Assembly: GCF_017115095.1 (NCBI RefSeq) | Contig: NZ_JABXKI010000209.1 | Location: 1 to 32,250 of the forward strand | Length of the DNA stretch: 32,250 bases | Reading direction: 5' to 3' | Source of the DNA: Nostoc sp. NMS4 | GTDB lineage: Bacteria; Cyanobacteriota; Cyanobacteriia; Cyanobacteriales; Nostocaceae | Shown here: in pieces, positions 1 through 7,876 of the stretch | Numbering within the stretch: the stretch's first letter is position 1 | Layout: the number at the start of each line of letters is the position of its first letter | The notes under the pieces: model-generated | Told to the model about the DNA's origin: nothing | What the model saw: the letters and a program-made list of their open reading frames with translations, nothing else | Databases searched by the model: none | Position numbers and translations under genes: made by a program

Positions 1-695
1 TTGGAGATAGCCGTGAAGGTTGGGTTGAATCATATCAAACCCTATTAGAACTCTCTACTGATGAACAATTTTCAGCAGAAGTTGAAGTATTAGTTGATAT
101 CAGCGATGTAAGAAAAGCTGGAGAAACTCTCAACGGTTTTGGAGGAGTTGCGAATCCGGTAAAATTGCCTGGACTTTATCAGCGTTGTGCCTCCATCCTC
201 AATAAAGCTTTAGGACGACAATTAAATTCAGTTGAATCCTGTCTATTAATCGATCAAGCTGCTGTCACAATTGTTGCAGGTAACATTAGGCGATCAGCTG
301 GCATGAGACAAGGTTCTAGCGAAGATAGTTTGTTTGCTGATGCCAAAGATAACTTATGGCAGCAAGATGAAAATGGCAATTGGCGAATCGATCCAGAGCG
401 TGATGCTCTCAGAATGGCAAATCATACGAGAGTTTTTCACCGCAAGCCCACCTTAGAAGAATGTGTTGGTGCTGTCCGCAAACAATATTATAGTGGCGAG
501 GGAGCGATTCAATGGGCTGGTGAAGCCGTGGCGCGATCGAACATTGATTTGCTACCAACTCCTAACTTAAAAATTGAGTTCTTGCAAGCTTACGAACAAG
601 GAACAGCAAAACAGTGGTTAAAAAAACATTATCCAAATCTGGATGCTAATGAGTTAGAACATCGTTTAGCTCGTTACGCTTTAAATCCGTGTGGT
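1..695 (+). CDS. nrdJ: Class II ribonucleotide reductase, exon 1 (5' end outside window)
   Basis: Adenosylcobalamin-dependent reductase that makes deoxyribonucleotides in the cytoplasm. The reading frame is open from base 3 (GDSREGWVES...), so the true start lies upstream of the window. About 231 residues are visible, ending in ALNPCG. The Cys of NPCG corresponds to the thiyl-radical cysteine of the monomeric Lactobacillus-type enzyme (C408 there). Without splicing the frame runs two codons further and stops at TGA 699-701, so the protein depends on removal of the intron at 696-983. After joining 695 to 984 the text reads NPCGEIIGSNFHCNLSEVHLN, the expected family sequence. The redox-partner cysteine near the N terminus (C119 in the Lactobacillus enzyme) is not in the window. 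Family and exon boundary are very secure. Confidence 0.95.
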
Positions 696-983
696 AATTG
701 ATTTTGCCTCACGTTAAAAACCTCGCAAAAACGGGGAAAGCTGAGATGCTAATCCCGTGGTAATCAAAGGAATTAAAAAGCCTTTGACACCGTACAGCGT
801 AGAGAGTGAAACTAGATTACATCGAAAATTTGTGTCTAGAATATAATCTCTCCAAGAGTGCGGGGGCGGATGTGAAAAACACTTTTATTATCTGAAGTCA
901 CATCTGCAAAAGGTACGCGGAGCTACTGCAAATAATCAAGCAGTAGAACTAGGGGATAAAAAGCCTCTAGGGTAACAAATCTG
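696..983 (+). ncRNA. Group I self-splicing intron in nrdJ
   Basis: A 288-nt intervening sequence without an ORF. The exon ends in U and the intron ends in G, as in group I introns. P1: exon bases 689-695 (GUGUGGU) pair with the internal guide 706-712 (GCCUCAC), with one U-U mismatch and a U.G wobble exactly at the splice site. P10: intron 700-705 (GAUUUU) pairs with the first six bases of exon 2, 984-989 (GAAAUC). Further helices: P2 721-725/732-736; a hairpin 765-770/781-786 in the P4-P6 region; candidate P3 743-747/846-850; P7 GCGUA 797-801 with UACGC 914-918; P8 866-875/898-907; P9 923-929/940-946; a last hairpin 949-955/964-970. The 65 nt between the P7 strand and P8 suggest extra P7.1/P7.2 helices (IA-like); the subgroup is inference. 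No homing endonuclease is encoded. Confidence 0.93.
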
Positions 984-2054
984 GAAATCATCGGTAGTAA
1001 CTTCCACTGCAATTTGTCAGAGGTTCACCTTAATCAAATCGACCCACATAACTACAAAGAACAAGAGGAGGCTTTCACTGCTGGGGCGTTATCTGTAGCA
1101 GCACTTTTAAATCACAAATTCCTGGAACCACGCTATCAATACAGCCGTGAATTAGATCCGATTGTGGGAGTTTCTTTTACAGGTTTATTTGATTTCTTTG
1201 TCCATGCTTTTGGTGTTGATTGGCTGCGCTGGTGGGAAGCAGGAAGACCCGCAACTGCACAAGGATTAGTTTTCAAGCGTGAGGAAGAGAAATACCTAAG
1301 TTCCTGGAGAGATATTGTACATCGGGTAGTTTGGGATTATTGCGATCGCCACAATCTCAAACGTCCAAATCGTTGTACCACAGTCCAACCCAGTGGCACT
1401 AAGGCTTTATTAACTAACGCTAGTTCAGGGTGGCATCCCCCGAAAGCCCAAAGATTTATTCGCCGGATCACCTTCGGGAAAAATGACCCAGTAGCCTTAG
1501 CTTGTATTGACTATGGTTATAACGTCATTCCGTCTCAATCAGATAAAGATGAACACGGCAATTTGCTTAACGATCCCTTCGATCCACGGGTGAGTGAATG
1601 GTTAGTAGAAATCCCTGTTTCTGTAACTTGGGCTGATTTACCAGGGGCTGATGAAATTGATGTTTCTAAATTTTCAGTCTTAGCCCAATTTGATTTTGTC
1701 CTCCAGGTTCAACGTTGGTACGTGACTCACAACACATCAGCTACTTTAGAACTGCGTTCTGATGAAATCGAACCTTTGGGACAGCGTATTTACGAAACCA
1801 TTCAGAATGATCAAGGATATATTTCAGCAGCTCTTTTAGCCCGTTTTGACGATTTGCAATCATTCCCACGTTTGCCGTTTGAACCAATAGATAAATCAAC
1901 CTACGATCTCTTAAATCAAGAGGTGAAAGCGCGGCGCAAAACAGATGACTTCTGTGCAGTACTAAGTCGCTACGATTTAGGCGAAATGACAGAGGCTGGC
2001 CCTAGTGGTTGTGATTCTGATAAGTGTATGTTTCCCGATCAACAACCAAGCTAG
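984..2054 (+). CDS. nrdJ: Class II ribonucleotide reductase, exon 2 (C-terminal part)
   Basis: Continues nrdJ in frame after splicing, 356 residues to TAG. It starts with the Glu that matches the catalytic Glu of NPCGE (E410 in the Lactobacillus enzyme). Then comes HCNLSEVHLN, whose Cys matches the active-site redox cysteine (C419). The family signature TVQPSGTKALLT followed by GWHPP lies around exon-2 residues 125-150. The tail GCDSDKC carries a C-x4-C pair like the C-terminal shuttle cysteines (C731/C736) that re-reduce the active site through thioredoxin. The pattern is that of the monomeric RTPR-like class II enzyme usual in cyanobacteria, so no NrdB partner is expected. No start codon belongs to this part: an in-frame TTG near 1014 is internal. 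Confidence 0.95.
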   Translation, partial: EIIGSNFHCNLSEVHLNQIDPHNYKEQEEAFTAGALSVAALLNHKFLEPRYQYSRELDPIVGVSFTGLFDFFVHAFGVDWLRWWEAGRPATAQGLVFKREEEKYLSSWRDIVHRVVWDYCDRHNLKRPNRCTTVQPSGTKALLTNASSGWHPPKAQRFIRRITFGKNDPVALACIDYGYNVIPSQSDKDEHGNLLNDPFDPRVSEWLVEIPVSVTWADLPGADEIDVSKFSVLAQFDFVLQVQRWYVTHNTSATLELRSDEIEPLGQRIYETIQNDQGYISAALLARFDDLQSFPRLPFEPIDKSTYDLLNQEVKARRKTDDFCAVLSRYDLGEMTEAGPSGCDSDKCMFPDQQPS

Positions 2055-2074
2055 GCGAAGTGACTGCGGAGTAG

Positions 2075-2200
2075 GGAGATGAGGGGGATGAGGGAGACAA
2101 GGGGACAAGGAGATAAACAAAACTCCTAACTCCTAACTCTTAACTCCTAACTCCTAACTCCTAACTCAGCACTCAGCACTCAGCCCTCAGCACTCCTAAC
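2075..2200. repeat. Composite purine-rich plus heptamer tandem repeat
   Basis: Fills most of the 217-bp gap after nrdJ. The first part (about 2075-2115) is G/A-rich with units like GGGAGATGA and GGGGACAAG. From 2121 to 2200 runs a degenerate 7-bp tandem array, first CTCCTAA/CTCTTAA units, then CTCAGCA/CCCTCAGCA units, ending with CTCCTAA. Period-7 arrays are a known feature of heterocystous cyanobacteria (STRR sequences). The same purine-rich-then-heptamer layout recurs at 16211-16321 (inside a gene) and 20138-20256. Confidence 0.85.
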
Positions 2201-2271
2201 GCCCAATGCTGTAACACGTTACGATCAATTAAAAAGTAATAATTTTTTACGGCAGTGCCAGGAGTCTTTTT

Positions 2272-2493
2272 ATGTTCATTGATGAATTGTCACCTATATT
2301 CAGAGAATTTACTCAGCATCCAGTCTCATTTGTGGGTGGGTTTTTCTCTGGTGTGCTTCGGCTTAATCTCGCAGACGATCCGGTTAAAAGCTGGCTAGAT
2401 AAACAGATCCGCTCAAATAGTTACACCAGCAGTACTATAACGGATGCACATAACGGCAAAGCCACTGGCCCTCAGCAGATTTCGATTGACTAA
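2272..2493 (+). CDS. Small conserved cyanobacterial protein of unknown function
   Basis: A 73-residue protein. The start is supported by AGGAG 8-12 nt upstream of ATG. Residues 20-45 (FVGGFFSGVLRLNL then DDPVKSWLDKQ) look like a short amphipathic or membrane-associated helix followed by a charged segment; I recognise this block as common in short cyanobacterial hypothetical proteins, but no function is known to me. The last 25 residues are Ser/Thr-rich and look disordered. A strong hairpin 44 nt after the stop (2537-2569) probably ends its transcript, which makes it a single-gene unit separate from nrdJ. Confidence 0.7.
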   Translation: MFIDELSPIFREFTQHPVSFVGGFFSGVLRLNLADDPVKSWLDKQIRSNSYTSSTITDAHNGKATGPQQISID

Positions 2494-2536
2494 AAACGTC
2501 AACCATACATAGTTGATTGAATTTACTAGAAAACAG

Positions 2537-2569
2537 GAAGTCAGTGCTGCTGTTGGTAGCACTGACTTC
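2537..2569 (+). terminator. Perfect 12-bp hairpin, probable terminator
   Basis: GAAGTCAGTGCT (2537-2548) and AGCACTGACTTC (2558-2569) pair perfectly around a 9-nt loop. The downstream DNA is T-rich but has no clean run of Ts until about 2590. It probably ends the 2272-2493 transcript; it could also act on the minus strand for the haem-protein gene. Confidence 0.6.
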
Positions 2570-2689
2570 TACTTTCTACAATAATTATTTTATTTTTTGG
2601 AAGCTATAGCCGTAGTCAGATAGATTAGGACAGTATTGATTGCTCAAAGCCTTGAAGTAACTGATTTTTTACTCAGCACTCAGCTATAC

Positions 2690-3205
2690 TTACTGGTTGA
2701 TTGGCACTCTGAGCATGAGCGCACCCACTTGGTCAGGTGTGGGGCCGGGCTTGAAGTTAATGTGGCACAGGGCGCACTCTGCCCGAAAGTTGCTGAGGGG
2801 AATTGAGCGTCTATAGTACCATTTATTGTCCACACGCTGAACAGATGTGTATGCCTGTCCTGCGAGTGCCAGTGCGTTTGCCTGACGCTCGAAGTTGTCG
2901 CTGGGGCGATCGCTTTCCTTAAGCGGGCCAACAGTGCCGACTAACCGCATATCCTGGTTGCGATCGTTAAATATCAGCGAGATGGACTGCTTACCTTGCT
3001 CCACGTTATCCGCCGTCGTCTCGTCGAACTCCTGCGTCAGCGCTGCAAACAATGTGTTGAACATGAGATCGCTCGTCTGTTGAGCGATCGCAACCTGCCC
3101 AGTTGGGGGTGGATAGTCAAAAGCACGGGCAATTCCCGTGAAACTAAAGCCGATGACGAGCATCAACACAAAAATTCCATAGCTGACTAGCTTTTTCAGA
3201 CGCAT
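2690..3205 (-). CDS. Secreted c-type haem protein, DUF3365 / Tll0287-like
   Basis: A 171-residue precursor. Residues 1-28 form a signal peptide (MRLKKLVSYG, then a hydrophobic stretch ending GIARA), so the mature protein is exported, to the thylakoid lumen or periplasm. Near the C terminus lies CALCH, a CxxCH covalent haem-attachment motif. The rest (SLIFNDRNQDMR..., WYYRRSIPLSNFRAECALCH) matches the Tll0287-like (DUF3365) family, single-domain PAS-fold c-haem proteins; a redox or gas-sensing role has been proposed for such proteins but is not proven here. The frame stays open upstream to 3373, but AAAGGAG at the right distance before ATG 3205 and the signal peptide fix the start. It stands alone, with long non-coding DNA upstream. 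Confidence 0.88.
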   Translation of the reverse strand: MRLKKLVSYGIFVLMLVIGFSFTGIARAFDYPPPTGQVAIAQQTSDLMFNTLFAALTQEFDETTADNVEQGKQSISLIFNDRNQDMRLVGTVGPLKESDRPSDNFERQANALALAGQAYTSVQRVDNKWYYRRSIPLSNFRAECALCHINFKPGPTPDQVGALMLRVPINQ

Positions 3206-3671
3206 TCTCTTAACTCCTTTGGTTTTGTATTGTTCCTGACTCATATCAATCCTGTGTGAAGATACATATAACAAGACCCCCATGTAGTCTCCCCAATTAC
3301 TTGAGGGAACAGCATAGCTGGGGGTAAATATATACAACTTCACAAAGAAACGATATCCGCAACTTTGCATCACGGATGGAACATTTACCTAAGAAGACTA
3401 GAGGTTAGAGGGCAGAAAGGAAGAATTTATTTTCTATCTACTATATAAAGTATGTTCGCGTAGCACCTCGTATAATCTTATCATACTGATAGGGAAAATA
3501 CTAGTATAAAATTCAGTAAATATAACTACTATCTCAATTAATAAGACTTGGGGCTTAATCAAGTGTTAAAGGTAGGCAAACTTCCGCCCTACTGTAGTAG
3601 TGGTCTAGCAAGTCAAAAAGCAATTTAGGTAGCAAAAGCTTGAATCGACTTCCAGATGCGCTAGTTGTAAT

Positions 3672-3700
3672 GCGATGCCTACGGTGGGCAAAGCCTACGC
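3672..3700 (+). repeat. Dispersed 29-bp repeat, copy 1
   Basis: Begins GCGATGCCTACGGTGG and ends AGCCTACGC. It differs by one base from the copy at 21261-21289. A shorter inverted relative sits at 4045-4070. GTAGGC and GCCTAC parts inside the unit are mutually complementary, so a transcript could fold. This looks like a widely dispersed intergenic element of Nostoc-type genomes. Confidence 0.7.
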
Positions 3701-4044
3701 CAAGCAACTGAAGTGATAGACTAGGATTAAAGCCCCCCTTAGCCTCACCCAAGGAGGGCAACAAATTGAGTTCGCTAACACTGGCTTATAATTAATTGTG
3801 GAAATTATTCATCTGACGATGGTAAGCTTAGTAAGGCAATAGCTGGAAAATGCCAGTGCTAAACAATTCCAGGGACTTAGCGTAAGTTCGTTATTCTTGG
3901 CGACTGGGGTAATAGGTAAAGCAGACAAGTGTCGCAGCAGTTTCCCTACTATCTCCAAATTGATTTTCTGGGAAAAATGCTACTTGTGCTGTAGTCAAGA
4001 GTTTCTTGACAGCCTCTAAAGCAATGAGTGCTTCCTCTAAAATT

Positions 4045-4070
4045 GCGTAGTTTACCGCCGTAGGCATCGC
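4045..4070 (-). repeat. Dispersed repeat, shorter inverted copy
   Basis: Read on the minus strand it begins GCGATGCCTACGGCGG and ends ACTACGC, a 26-bp variant of the repeat at 3672-3700 and 21261-21289. It forms the N-terminal codons of a short spurious minus-strand frame ending at 3891. Confidence 0.6.
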
Positions 4071-4483
4071 CTCTATGTTATCCAAAACTTTCCCTTAATC
4101 AAGCCATCCTCTGTTATTCTGGCAAGGGGCAGTGATTCTTTTAGGAAAGCTGGAAGGTGCGCTTCGCAAGTTATAGAAGTAGTACATAGTTGTTATGGCT
4201 GTTTCCCAATCCTAGTTAATGATTGGCTAGAGGCGAAAAAGACACTTCATCGAATGCACCTGGCGGTTGAGAAAACCCTCTACAAAGTTGGTCTGAACAG
4301 TTAACAGCTTCCTGATAGATTAGATTAGATTAGATACAATTAGCATCTGTGTTTACTTGGGCGACGCCGATAGCGAAGCGTTAGCGAGTCCGCGAGCGTC
4401 ATAGCCCGTCGTAGACATCGCTTGCTCAAAGCGAAGACTCAAAGTGATATGATGCTGCACTAGCCGATTTGACATATTATTAA

Positions 4484-4717
4484 ACCTTTCACCTGCTGGC
4501 TCTGGCGAAAATTTTTGATCCGGGGCAAATTAAGACTTATATTCAAGGGACTTGGGTGTTTCTTGGAGATGAAGTTAAACAAAAGGCAGCAAAAGGCTCA
4601 AAAAATATGTCTGGTGTCAAAAACGCAGATCGGATAGGAGTATGGAAATCTAAAATAGATATTAAGAAGAAAAAACAACGACCATCAACAACCGTCAGTC
4701 TATTTTACTTTCTGTAA
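4484..4717 (+). pseudogene. Possible remnant of an unrecognised gene
   Basis: An open frame of 77 codons between TAA 4481 and TAA 4715, with no ATG until 4607. Its translation is protein-like rather than random: ...LAKIFDPGQIKTYIQGTW, VFLGDEVKQKAAKGSKNM, SGVKNADRIGVWKSKIDI, then a Lys-rich tail. I do not recognise the family. With no good start and no ribosome site it may be the C-terminal fragment of a lost gene, or chance. It ends 39 nt before the sasA start, so it also overlaps the sasA promoter region. Confidence 0.25.
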
Positions 4718-4756
4718 AGCGTCACCGGGTTGTTACCAGTGCTGAAACACGATTAC

Positions 4757-5944
4757 ATGCAAGTTTCCCAGGATCAGCCTATTTATTCTGAAGCTCCACT
4801 CCAGCTGTTACTATTTGTCGATGGACGACCCAAGTCCCGTCAACAGGTGCAGCGAATACGTGCTTACTTAAAAGAATTAGAGGCTGAATATAGTTTTGAA
4901 CTTCAAACTATTGATGTCGGACAACAACCTTATTTAGCAGAACACTTTAAATTGGTAGCAACGCCAGCTTTAATCAAAATTCACCCGGAACCACGACAGG
5001 TTTTAGCTGGGAGTAATATCATAGCGCAATTGAAAAATTGGTGGCCTCGCTGGCAAGCTGCTGTAGACGCTTACTTAAAAGTACAGGAAGACTTACAAGA
5101 ACGGATAGACGATTCTGTTAGGACAACATCACCCAAATCCACCATCCGTTCTGTTGCTGTTTCTGCTGAACTCATCCGACTTTCAGACGAAATTTTTCGC
5201 CTAAAACAGGAAAAAGACAACCTCCAAGAACAACTACAGTTTAAAGATCGGGTAATTGCGATGATGGCACACGATCTCCGCAATCCGCTAACTGCTGCCG
5301 CGATCGCCATTGAAACTCTCCAATCTAACTACAATTTAGAGACAGGACAATTTCAGCGCCTCAAACCAGCTTTAACAGCGCATCTCTTAAAACAAGCCCG
5401 GAATCAAACTAAAATCATTGACCGGATGATTGCCGACCTTTTACAGGTAGGTCGTGGCAAAGATACAGAGTTTCCGATTTTGCCACAAAAGGTACAGCTA
5501 GGTAAACTCTGCTTAGAGGTACTAGAAGAATTGTGCGATCGCTACACCGCCAAATCCCAAGAGGTAGAAACGGATATCCCTAATGACTTACCTCATGTAT
5601 ATGCTGACCCAGAACGCATCCGCCAAGTGCTTGTAAATCTGTTGGATAATGCCATCAAATATACCCCCGAAGGTGGCAAAATTAGCATTGCCGGATTGCA
5701 CCGCACTACCCAAAAAGTTCAGTTTAGTATTGGCGATACTGGGCCTGGTATTCCTGTAGAGAATCGCGATCGCATCTTTGAAAACCACTTCCGTCTGCAA
5801 CGGGATGAAGCTACAGAAGGTTACGGTATTGGTCTTTGTCTATGTCAACGCATCGTCTTAGCACATTATGGACAAATTTGGGTGGACTCTGTACCCAATA
5901 ACGGAGCATGGTTTCACTTCACACTGCCAGTTTATCCTTCTTAG
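4757..5944 (+). CDS. sasA: Circadian clock output histidine kinase SasA
   Basis: A 395-residue kinase that binds the KaiC clock protein and phosphorylates the response regulator RpaA, passing circadian timing to transcription. Residues about 10-95 form the KaiB-like thioredoxin fold typical of SasA ([20 protein letters not shown]...VATPALIKI). A coiled linker follows (about 135-165), then the dimerisation domain with H-box [13 protein letters not shown] (phospho-acceptor His172). The HATPase domain has N-box [13 protein letters not shown]1 DTGPGIP and G2 GYGIGL. Length and layout are standard for the family. The frame is open to a TTG at 4730; I prefer ATG 4757 because it places the conserved KaiB-like fold close to the N terminus, but neither start has a clear ribosome site. 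It converges with the diguanylate cyclase gene 38 bp downstream. Confidence 0.95.
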   Translation: MQVSQDQPIYSEAPLQLLLFVDGRPKSRQQVQRIRAYLKELEAEYSFELQTIDVGQQPYLAEHFKLVATPALIKIHPEPRQVLAGSNIIAQLKNWWPRWQAAVDAYLKVQEDLQERIDDSVRTTSPKSTIRSVAVSAELIRLSDEIFRLKQEKDNLQEQLQFKDRVIAMMAHDLRNPLTAAAIAIETLQSNYNLETGQFQRLKPALTAHLLKQARNQTKIIDRMIADLLQVGRGKDTEFPILPQKVQLGKLCLEVLEELCDRYTAKSQEVETDIPNDLPHVYADPERIRQVLVNLLDNAIKYTPEGGKISIAGLHRTTQKVQFSIGDTGPGIPVENRDRIFENHFRLQRDEATEGYGIGLCLCQRIVLAHYGQIWVDSVPNNGAWFHFTLPVYPS

Positions 5945-5954
5945 GTAATGGGCA

Positions 5955-5982
5955 TTGACAAATGACAAATGACAAATGACAA
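5955..5982. repeat. TGACAAA heptamer array
   Basis: Four near-perfect tandem TGACAAA units fill the 38-bp gap between the convergent sasA and diguanylate cyclase genes. This is a second sequence class of period-7 repeat in the window. No hairpin terminator is visible between the two genes. Confidence 0.85.
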
Positions 5983-7008
5983 TTAAGAACTTGAGACAAA
6001 GCGATCGCGTCCCCCGGTCTTTGCTTCGTAGAGTGCTTTATCTGCCAGTACAATCAAATCTGAAGGTGAAGATTCCCAAGTAGGGACAACAGTTGCTAGT
6101 CCCATACTGAGGGTGACGTGCTGACTCACCGCAGAACCATCGTGAACAATTTGCAAATCTTTGATTCCCCCTTGGATCGCGGCGGCAACGTGAACTGCAC
6201 CAGATGCAGGAGTATATGGCATAATCACAGCAAATTCTTCGCCACCATAACGCGCTACTAAATCTTGATGTTTTTGTGCCTTAAGGCTTAAGACAGCACC
6301 CACCTTTTGTAAACAGACATCCCCAGCCGGATGGCCATATTTATCATTATAAAATTTAAAAAAGTCGATATCACACAAAATCATTGACAAGGGAAATCCC
6401 TCTTGTGCAAGCTTAATCCACTGAGTATTGAGATAATCGTCAAAGCGGCGACGATTAGCCAACTCAGTTAAGCCATCTACATTGGCAAGGTGATGCAAAG
6501 CTTCGTTTGCCGCCTTTAACTGTTTGTATACTTGTGCTTGCTGTAGCAGTCGGCGCAACCTCTGGCGCAATACAGGCCAGTGAATTGGCTTAGTGACATA
6601 ATCAGTCGCTCCCGCTTCAAAAGCACGGTTTACGGATTCCTCATCGTCCAAGCATGTGATCATCAATATGGGAGTGCGCTCCCATATCTTGGAAATGACC
6701 GTATTGTTAAGGGCTGAGTCAGTATCAAAGGTTTCAACAGCTGATTTTAAATTATTCCTGGCAATCTGGAGCAAGTGCTTACAGCAGGTAAAACCATCCA
6801 TCACAGGCATTACAGCATCTAGCAAAACTATATCCGGTTTGATGGTTTCATAGGCATCTAAACATTGCTTACCATCATTGACCTCGACCACTCGATAACC
6901 TTCTTGTTCCATTGCTTTCCGCAACAATACCCGGATGGTCTTGTCATCATCAGCTACTAGAATCAGTGGTGGTTGCTTAGAAACAGTAAATGGGCTTATG
7001 CCTGACAT
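5983..7008 (-). CDS. Response regulator with GGDEF diguanylate cyclase output
   Basis: A 341-residue cytoplasmic signalling protein predicted to make cyclic di-GMP from two GTP when its receiver is phosphorylated. Receiver: acidic pocket ADDD at 19-22, phospho-acceptor Asp64 (VLLDAVMP), Lys140 (YVTKP). The receiver has an insertion of about 25 residues (roughly 84-110) before the strand TPILMI. A helical linker leads to the GGDEF domain (about 175-340) with metal-binding DIDFFKFYND and an intact catalytic GGEEF at 255-259. The inhibitory-site position, normally RxxD five residues before GGEEF, reads KHQD, so product inhibition may be weakened. ATG 7008 is used; the first 12 residues are a non-conserved lead. 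Just upstream lies a decayed sensor fragment (7080-7196) that may once have belonged to its partner kinase. Confidence 0.93.
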   Translation of the reverse strand: MSGISPFTVSKQPPLILVADDDKTIRVLLRKAMEQEGYRVVEVNDGKQCLDAYETIKPDIVLLDAVMPVMDGFTCCKHLLQIARNNLKSAVETFDTDSALNNTVISKIWERTPILMITCLDDEESVNRAFEAGATDYVTKPIHWPVLRQRLRRLLQQAQVYKQLKAANEALHHLANVDGLTELANRRRFDDYLNTQWIKLAQEGFPLSMILCDIDFFKFYNDKYGHPAGDVCLQKVGAVLSLKAQKHQDLVARYGGEEFAVIMPYTPASGAVHVAAAIQGGIKDLQIVHDGSAVSQHVTLSMGLATVVPTWESSPSDLIVLADKALYEAKTGGRDRFVSSS

Positions 7009-7079
7009 GAGTTGCCTTCCAGTTGCGGGACTATCCTAAAAAAGGCTGTACAACTCAATCGCATGGGGGCGATCGCTAT

Positions 7080-7196
7080 TTTCATCAATGCCAGGATTTG
7101 CGGCAAAGGCGTGTCTGGCTTCACAATCAACTGTTTTTTGACAATGGACTGCCCAATCTTCTTGGGCCAAGCAAGCGGTAGATAACTAAGTTGCAT
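7080..7196 (-). pseudogene. N-terminal remnant of a CBS-domain sensor kinase
   Basis: A short frame starting at ATG 7196 reads MQLSYLPLAWPKKIGQ, then LIVKPDTPLPQILALM. This resembles the N terminus of large cyanobacterial CBS-PAS-histidine kinases, where the CBS domain begins with a similar PLIVxPDTPLxEAIALM block. After ALM the similarity ends: the frame continues into unrelated sequence and overlaps the first 13 nt of the diguanylate cyclase gene. Interpretation: an upstream kinase gene lost nearly all of its length by deletion, leaving its response regulator. It could alternatively be expressed as a 66- or 76-aa peptide. Family assignment is from memory of the motif only. Confidence 0.4.
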
Positions 7197-7226
7197 AGAC
7201 AATCTGTAATTGGAACACGAAGGCAA

Positions 7227-7876
7227 TTGTTACCTTTTTGTTCAGCGATGGTTAGGGGAGAAAATGTTACTTTTATATTTCCCCATTGTTAAAGTCAAAT
7301 TACGATTTTTTTGAGAATTGCAAATACACACCTTAGTTATTTCGCTCTGTAGTTAGTTTAGAAACCTAGTAATACCGTGAAAGCGATCGCCAAACTGCCC
7401 TCAGAAGATAATTAATCCTAAATACTAATATCACCTGACTAAAATTTATTTACTCTATTCGACAAGGCTTGCTGAAGTTTAGTATAATTACATAAGATTG
7501 AAATTAAACTTAGCGCAAAGCTTTATTTTCAAGTGACTCCAGAACTATTTCTTTCTACCCATAAACCACCCAGTACTAAAGTTCCGCAGATCGTCATTCA
7601 AGTCCGTTTTAACTGATAATAAGCTTTGATCAGTCATTTTTAGACAATTGAGTGCTATTAGACTCAAAATTCCTTCTGAGGCAGATGAAAGTGAAATAGC
7701 ACTGCAAGTTACGCTGAGTTAATAAATTAAGTATAAATTTTTATTTCATTGTGTTCAGTATATCTATTAAACTACACAAACAAGCAAAATTTCTGACAAA
7801 AAACAATCCCAACCTATTGATGTAGGAATCGCGTGACTTCTAGTCATGCGAGGTTAAAATTCACTAAATCTTTAAA
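7227..7876. other. Divergent intergenic region
   Basis: 650 bp between the minus-strand diguanylate cyclase unit and the plus-strand CRR7 gene; it presumably holds promoters for both. It is AT-rich with one GCGATCGC octamer at about 7384. The only clear structure is the hairpin at 7830-7850. No coding potential seen. Confidence 0.5.
7830..7850 (+). promoter_or_regulatory. 9-bp hairpin in the leader of the CRR7 gene
   Basis: CGCGTGACT (7830-7838) pairs with AGTCATGCG (7842-7850), one G.U pair, 3-nt loop. It ends 26 nt before ATG 7877. It could be an operator dyad, a translational leader hairpin or a processing site; the sequence alone does not decide. Confidence 0.35.

Larger units (their letters stand above)
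3206..4483. other. Gene-poor, repeat-rich intergenic stretch
   Basis: About 1.3 kb without a convincing gene. Short open frames here (for example 3891-4085 minus) overlap repeat copies and have no ribosome site. The first ~150 bases presumably hold the promoter of the haem-protein gene. It contains two copies of a ~29-bp GCGATGCCTACGG...CCTACGC repeat (3672-3700 and, inverted, 4045-4070) and a GC-rich dispersed repeat at 4355-4435 (GCGAAGCGTTAGCGAGTCCG class). Low gene density with several dispersed repeats suggests decayed sequence. Confidence 0.6.

Noticed and set aside
1014-2054. Frame beginning with TTG 1014 as a separate reductase gene
   Set aside because: It is exon 2 of nrdJ; the sequence upstream of 1014 continues in frame to 984 and joins to exon 1.
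2121-2200. Period-7 array as a CRISPR array
   Set aside because: Units are only 7 bp with no spacers; it is a simple tandem repeat.
3555-3764. 69-residue minus-strand frame
   Set aside because: Overlaps the dispersed repeat, unusual composition, no ribosome site.
3891-4085. 64-residue minus-strand open frame
   Set aside because: The N terminus is made of the dispersed repeat and there is no ribosome site. The rest is not recognised; treated as chance or remnant.
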